In this document: piece after piece, positions 58,782 to 64,000 of the stretch
Layout of the letters: every line of letters starts with the position of its first letter
Numbering within the stretch: position 1 is the first letter of the stretch
From: Cyclaneusma minus
Taxonomy: Eukaryota > Ascomycota > Leotiomycetes > Marthamycetales > Marthamycetaceae
NCBI GenBank assembly: GCA_037179335.1
Contig: JAKZHN010000052.1
Span: forward strand, 144,220 to 208,219
Direction of reading: 5' to 3'
Length of the DNA: 64,000 nucleotides
Notes under the pieces: model-generated
What the model saw: only the letters and a program-made list of their open reading frames with translations
Told to the model about the DNA's origin: nothing
Databases searched by the model: none
Position numbers and translations under genes: made by a program

Positions 58782-61143
58782 ATGTCTCCACTGGCTGGAC
58801 TTCGACATTTCCTTGCTTCTCAAACCGCCATGTCCTCTGCGAGGGCTCCTCAAAGCCAAGGCTATCCCACCGGCCCCCCTCCACCTTTCAGCGTCCACGA
58901 TCCCGTTCTGGAGATGCATGACTACAAGTTCAACCAGCCAACTCAAGTCGCTGCGCACACCGAGCCACAGTTCACTCCTTACCTCGGCCTTCGTGCTAGA
59001 CTATCTCAAGTCTGGCTTAACCGATGGACTGTCCTGATCTTGCTCGTCCTTGTCCGCGTTCTCTTGCTCATCGGCAGCATCGATAAAGACATTGCATCCG
59101 CCAAGTCCGAGGCACTCTCAGCATGCACCAGTGTTGAGAATGTCGGCAGCGCCATGGCGTCTATGCCTCACTACATGTCTCAAGGTGTCAACGAGCTTGC
59201 TGCCGACGGTGTGACCGCTGCAGTCAACGGTATGATGGAGATGCTTCTGCTGACCGTCACTGGTGTCGAGGAGATCGTACTCTTCGTCATCAACATGATG
59301 ACATCCACCTATGTCTGTCTCGCTACTGTTGTCATTGATGGTGCCTTGTCATCCTCCATCGAGCTCATGGAAGATGTCGCCAACTCCATAAACAAGACCA
59401 TCAACGGCTTGACGAGCGATATTGCCAGTGCCGAGGGCGACTTCCAGGACGCTTTTAACACTTTCCTTTCGGGACTCGGGGATCTCTCTGGCCTCTTTGG
59501 TGCTACAGTTGATATCCCTAAGATCAACTTGACGAGTGAGATCAACTCACTCAACAACATCCAAATCGACCCTTCGCAGTTTGACGCCGACTTGACCAAG
59601 CTCAACTCATCCCTTCCTTCGTTTGCACAAGTTCAGAACTTCACGAACGGTATCATTGAGACCCCTTTCGAACTTGTCAAGGTATGTTTATTCCCTCTAT
59701 ATCTCTCTCCCTCTGTCTCTTCTCCTGACTCTGAACTTTGCTAACTGTTCACAGTCTCTGATCAACTCAACCATGATGAACTACACCTTCGACAAGTCTG
59801 TTTTCCCTGTCGCTCAGAAGCAGTCTCTGACTTTCTGTTCCGACAACGACGGCATCAACGACTTCTTCGATGGACTCAGCGATGTTGCTCATGTCGCGCG
59901 CAAGGTCTTCATCATCGTGCTCGTCATTCTGGCCATTCTCGTCTGCATTCCCATGGCCTGGCGCGAAATCTGGGCCTGGAAGACAATGAAGATGCGCTCC
60001 ACCCTCCTCGAGAAGCACGCCTTTGATCCCATGGATGTCTTGTACATTGCCTCGCGCCCCTACACCTCCAGCGCTGGCATCAAAGTTGCCGCCAAGGCCA
60101 AGTCCACGAAACGCCAAATCATCATCCGCTGGTTCATCGCCTACGCCACTTCTCTCCCTGCTCTCTTCGTTCTCGCAGTCGCAGTTGCTGGGCTCTTCGC
60201 CTGCCTTTGTCAATACATCATTCTCAAGTCGATTGAGAAAGAAGTCCCCGTGCTCGCAGACGAAGTTGGCGATTTCGCACAAACCGTCGTGAACGCACTC
60301 AACAATGCTTCGACGGCCTGGGCTACTAGCGCAAACGAAGTCATCAACTCTACCAATGCGGAAATCAACGAGAATGTCTTTGGCTGGGTCAACACCACCA
60401 CTAGCGCTGTCAATGACACGCTCAACGCCTTCATTGACCAGATGACCATCGGCTTGAACGAGACTTTCGGCGGCACGATTCTCTACACTCCCGTCTCCGA
60501 GCTCTTCTACTGCCTGATCGGTCTCAAGGTTGCCAGTTTCGAGAAGGGCCTCACATGGGTTTCCGATCACGCACACATCACCTTCCCCGAGTTCAACAAC
60601 AACACCTTCTCCCTTGGTGCTCAGGCAGCTCTCTCAAACGACTCATCCATGGATTCCTTCCTCGCCTCTCCCGGCAGTGTATCATCCGACGACGTCACCA
60701 GCGCCGTAGTCGCCATGACCCACGCGCTCGAAAGTGCCGTCCGCCAAGAAGCCATCATCGCCTCCATGGTCTTCCTCGTCTACGTCATCGTCGTGATCAT
60801 CGGCGGTATCTGCGCCGCAGTCATGATGTACAGTCGTGAAAAGACTCGCGCTGAAGGCGGCGCCGCTGGCTATGTTGGCGATTATCCAGTCGCTCCTGCC
60901 GGCCCCTCAAGCAACGCTGCACCAATGCCAATGCAGCAGCAGTCAATTTTTCCGCAATTCGGCGGGCCGGTGAAAGATCGAAGTGGTGGTGATCCTGAGG
61001 AGTATTGGATGGCGGGTGGCTTGAGTCATCAGAGTATGGCGGGCACGAAATTGGGCGAGGTGAGACGGAGTGTGGAGGCGGCGGTAAGGCCGGGTCATCA
61101 GCGGTCGAGTAGCTATGGGTATTTGGCTGATGAGAAGAGATGA
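58782..61143 (+). CDS. PRM1: Plasma membrane fusion protein PRM1
   Basis: Exons 58782-59681 and 59755-61143 give 762 aa; the ATG at 58830 (MSSARAPQSQGYP) is an alternative start. Prm1 is a multipass membrane glycoprotein that helps plasma membranes fuse during mating and hyphal fusion. Membrane segments are visible at about residues 88-105 (WTVLILLVLVRVLLLIGS), in LLLTVTGVEEIVLFVINMM, in VFIIVLVILAILVCIPMAW, in LPALFVLAVAVAGLFACLCQ and near the end (ASMVFLVYVIVVIIGGICAA). The extracellular loops are rich in NxT/S sites, and paired Cys residues are visible, including YVCLATVVIDGAL and LTFCSDNDGINDF. YIASRPYTSSAG is a family-typical phrase. The C-terminal 110 residues are disordered and cytosolic. 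The intron is 73 bp at phase 0. Confidence 0.93.
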
Positions 61144-61784
61144 GGTGGTGGTGGTCAGTGGTAGATGAATTGGGGGCAGCTTTCAATTCCCCCGTGTACC
61201 TTTGCATTTCTGCACGAGTATGGCGTTGCATGGCATCTCATGGCGTATGGTCTGGACCGCGCACAAAACCCGGGGTAATGGGCCTACACAGACGTGGCTT
61301 CACAGCATGGACATGGAGTTGAGCATAGCGTTAGAGATTCTTGTTTCTAGAACCTCTTAATGGGGTACCAATGATACTGTACATTCAATGACAAAAATTC
61401 CTCCATTACAAGTTCCCATTATACCAATGTGATTTATGATTATTAACGTGATTCGTGTATCAAGTTTTCAAACCCAGTGCAAGACTTTTGAAACTCCTAA
61501 GATGCTAATGCCATGATCCCAAACACATGATATCCATTCCCTTTCGCCGAAACTTTCCCAAACCGTCCGAAAGTCCATACTTTTTGCTTTGCAGCACGAT
61601 TCTAATATAAAACAGAAATTCCATCTTAGATATCCCAGACTCTGAGTTCAACCAACAAAGTACTAGAAGGCTCCTAGTAGATGTCCACCCATCGGCGTGT
61701 CACAGTTCGGAGAGCCCCATAGTCTGCACTTCCGCATCACCTTCCGCAAGCAGATAAAGTGAACAAACAAATCCAATCGACCGC
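61144..61784. other. PRM1 3' flank, no gene seen
   Basis: No coding region is seen. The stretch is AT-rich. Confidence 0.35.
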
Positions 61785-62099
61785 TCAAATCCTACACAGG
61801 TAGAAACTATTAGTAAAGCCATTCAAAAGTAACAACAGTTTGGTGAGAAATGAGAAATGAGAAAGCAACCGAGCTGACCTGGAAGGACACATCATGACTG
61901 GAAGATAGGGCATGAGTTTTGGCTTTGGCTTCTCAGCTGTCGACGAGGAAGAGATGGCAGACTTGTACTCCACAGCAGCGACAGGAGTTTTGCGAGACGA
62001 TGTGGAAGAGGTGCGTGCAGAGGGGGATTGACTACGGGGTATGTGGTTTTGGACGGGCTTTGTTGGGTCGAAGCGGAAAGCTGGGAAACCGCAGGGCAT
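61785..62099 (-). CDS. Possible small hypothetical protein
   Basis: From ATG 62099 (MPCGFPAFRFDPTKPVQNHI) the frame runs 104 codons to 61785. The first 70 residues are Ser/Thr/Lys/Pro-rich. After CCSR/PSR a GTCAGC donor and a TAATAG acceptor would allow an intron, so the true C-terminus may differ. No family is recognised. The evidence is only an open frame with plausible composition, so this is a weak call. Confidence 0.3.
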   Translation of the reverse strand: MPCGFPAFRFDPTKPVQNHIPRSQSPSARTSSTSSRKTPVAAVEYKSAISSSSTAEKPKPKLMPYLPVMMCPSRSARLLSHFSFLTKLLLLLNGFTNSFYLCRI

Positions 62100-62761
62100 T
62101 TTAGGGGAGTTTGTAGCGCCGGGGGTCGGTTGGTGAATGTAGAGAGTTTTGAGTGGGGATTGAGGGAAGGGAGTGATGAGATGTTGCTTGTGGTTTTTTT
62201 TCTTTCCTGGTCTCTTGGGCAAATATAGGGTTAGGGAACAATGGATGTGCTTTTGGGAATGTGAGGATTCTTAGGAATTAGAGATGCTGGAGGAAGGGGC
62301 CGAGATGTATGTATATATAGCTTGAGGCAAATTGTCGTGCAAGCCTGCGAACAAACAAAGTTACAAAATGATGAAAATGCAGAATTTCTCCGTCCTAGAA
62401 AATTCCATCTCGAGGAAGTTTTCGATGCTTATGCCGCCGGTTGCCTAACTTGCCTTTGTTTCTCGCCATCACCGCCATCGAGCAGCGAGCTCCATCGAGG
62501 TTACCATTATGCCATGGAAACCTCTTTGTGACTCTCCGGCCGAGCATAGCCCAGTTTGAATAGATCCATTCGGAAACCAAAGACCACATTGGATCCAAGT
62601 GATTGGATCAGATGGGTTTGGAGGATTTCAGACTGCGTACAGAGCCTTGAGCCGCCGCGTCAATGGAGTCGTGGCCGGGCCTCTTTGAGGTGACGATGGA
62701 GGTCGTTGTGGAGGCTAGTCGCGGCTAGCAGCGGCATAGGGTACCGCGAGGTGTTCTTGAG
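62100..62761. other. Intergenic, no supported gene
   Basis: No gene is seen; a possible promoter of the small minus-strand ORF lies in it. Confidence 0.35.
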
Positions 62762-62986
62762 ATGAATAGGAACGACTGGCTGAGAAAATTTGCTCAGATG
62801 AAAGAAAGAGTGCAAGCCAAACTTGCGGCCGCGGCTGCGAAGGAGGGTCTGGTAAATTCAAGCAAAGAGTCTGAGAGCAAGTCCAAAAAAAGAAAGGCCG
62901 AAAAAGACTCGCTTTCAAGCAACAAGAAGAAGTTATCGAGACCGTCGCCACCGAACACGCGTTGGAAAATGGGACTTGAGAGTTGA
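62762..62986 (+). CDS. Possible small basic protein
   Basis: A 74-aa frame begins with ATG (MNRNDWLRKFAQMKERVQAK) and has an Ala-rich helix and a Lys/Ser-rich NLS-like part (SKSKKRKAEKD). No family is recognised. The frame may be chance or an exon of a larger gene. Confidence 0.2.
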   Translation: MNRNDWLRKFAQMKERVQAKLAAAAAKEGLVNSSKESESKSKKRKAEKDSLSSNKKKLSRPSPPNTRWKMGLES

Positions 62987-63237
62987 AAGGCGTAAGTAGC
63001 TCAGGTGCTAGGATTCGGGAGACGAAGCGTGCCCTCTGCATCCCTCGGAGACTCGCACACCCTCCTCATTCAATATATCTCCTTCCAGCCTCGACAGTAA
63101 ATATGCGGCGCCCTTAGGTATCAACTTAAAAGCATGTAAGAAAGGGGGCAGTGGAGGAGGGAATCGAGTGCTCGCGATGACTGACGAAAAAAATAGAAAG
63201 GAAAAAATGCAAAAAAGATATCAGGGTGAATTCCTTT

Positions 63238-63336
63238 AGACTCGTACCGGACTCGAACCGATAACCTTTTGATGGATTTCTGATTGCATGCAATCCAGAA
63301 TCGAAGTCAAACACTCTACCATTGAGCCAACGAGCC
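63238..63336 (-). tRNA. tRNA-Arg (anticodon TCG) with 27-nt intron
   Basis: On the minus strand, acceptor arms GGCTCGT and ACGAGTC pair over 7 bp (one G-T). The D arm is GCTC/GAGT with AATGGTA in the loop. The anticodon stem TTTGA pairs with TCAAA around loop CT-TCG-A. A 27-nt intron containing the palindrome ATTGCATGCAAT sits after position 37. The T arm ATCGG/CCGGT has loop TTCGAGT. All arms are complete, so the gene looks functional and reads CGA codons. Confidence 0.88.
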
Positions 63337-63895
63337 CTGATCAGCTTTGACGAAACTTGATAGAAGTCCAAGCCGACATCTGGTATCTGAAGAGAGTTTT
63401 TCCAAGTCGCCAATACTTGGCAGCGCGGGAGATCCCTGTGGCGGTGCGCGTTCTTAATGGCACAGGAAAAGAGACTGAGCCGATGCCGTGCTTGTGTGGC
63501 AGCAAGCGCGCTTGCGGACACTTGCTTCCCCGAGTCCCGAGAACCAGCGAAAGCAAAGTTCACGGAAACCGAGTAGTTCTGTTTCAACTATAAAAGGACC
63601 AAAGCCTATGTGGCGCCAGTTCTAATCATTAACTTCGACCGCGCGAGCGCTCGATTGACTTTGAGGCTTCAATGGAGGCAGAGCACAGAATAAACCTCCC
63701 GGACTCCGGGTGGGGGTTGTGAAATGTTATTTGGAGCTTGTCCATATTGCGTCCGGGCCAGAGCTTCGCGTACGGAAGACCGTCACCAACCGTCCATCAC
63801 CAGCGGCCCGCGTGGAGTCCCGGAAACTATAGAGACGAATTGAAATAGTAATCATAATATAGGGAATACGACCGAGCTATCCGGACGAAGATAAG
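63337..63895. other. Intergenic, no supported gene
   Basis: No gene is seen. This is probably the distal promoter of a gene beyond the right edge. Confidence 0.35.
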
Positions 63896-64000
63896 TATAT
63901 ATAAATACCCACCCATTCCACAATCCACCTGACTCTGACCTCAACCTAGACATCTCCACCCTCAAAGACATCTCAATCCGACAAACCTCCAAGCCTCCAA
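63896..64000 (+). promoter_or_regulatory. TATA-type promoter and leader of a gene beyond the right edge
   Basis: TATATATAAATA at 63896-63907 is followed by a C/CT-rich, A-poor tract (CCCACCCATTCC, then CTCAACCTAGAC) up to the window end. That is the usual look of a strong filamentous-fungal core promoter and 5' leader. No ATG occurs in the tract after the TATA box, so the start codon lies outside. Confidence 0.5.

Overview
The window is nuclear DNA from a filamentous ascomycete, most likely Pezizomycotina and perhaps a dothideomycete. The genes have short GT..AG introns of about 50-110 bp. The recognisable genes are fungal: palA/RIM20, PRM1, a fungal DUF7514 protein, a GH16 glucanase, a hyphal-growth type GT2 glycosyltransferase and D-arabinono-1,4-lactone oxidase. 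Two tRNA genes carry introns. All coordinates and splice sites were read by eye, and products were recognised from sequence memory without any search.

Layout. 1.8-8 kb: palA, with a MITE-like inverted-repeat element inside its last intron; a hAT-type MITE with an 8-bp target duplication; tRNA-Gln; and a SWIM-RING zinc-finger protein. 8.6-13.1 kb: the most unusual part, a head-to-tail array of about 11 diverged units of roughly 345-425 bp, each with a CACGTG box 38-54 bp before a TATTTAAG/TATATAA box, with no credible ORF. 13.6-17 kb: a broken gene, an LTR-retroelement remnant on the minus strand, and a probable secreted-protein gene disrupted by long C/G homopolymers and an N, a likely assembly defect.

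18-28.4 kb is gene-rich: a coiled-coil protein (possibly HAUS4-like), mitochondrial aspartate aminotransferase with 3-nt and 10-nt microexons, a nicotinamide riboside kinase-like protein transcribed divergently from it, ALO1-like D-arabinono-1,4-lactone oxidase, and an MFS sugar transporter. 28.4-32.2 kb has no gene I can support. 32.2-42 kb: a DUF7514 protein, a Ser/Pro-rich coiled-coil protein divergent from anthranilate synthase component I (TRP2), and another coiled-coil protein. 42-47 kb is repetitive and gene-poor, with a two-copy 262-bp higher-order repeat and a SINE-like sequence. 47-61 kb: a GH16 membrane glucanase, a GT2 glycosyltransferase, a GPI-type fasciclin protein and PRM1, all on the plus strand, with 1.4-3.3 kb between successive genes. 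These four are cell-surface or membrane proteins of the kind used in wall building and cell fusion, but nothing in the sequence shows that they are co-regulated. The window ends with intron-containing tRNA-Arg and a promoter pointing off the right edge.

The metabolic genes (AAT, TRP2, NRK, ALO) are ordinary housekeeping neighbours rather than a biosynthetic cluster.
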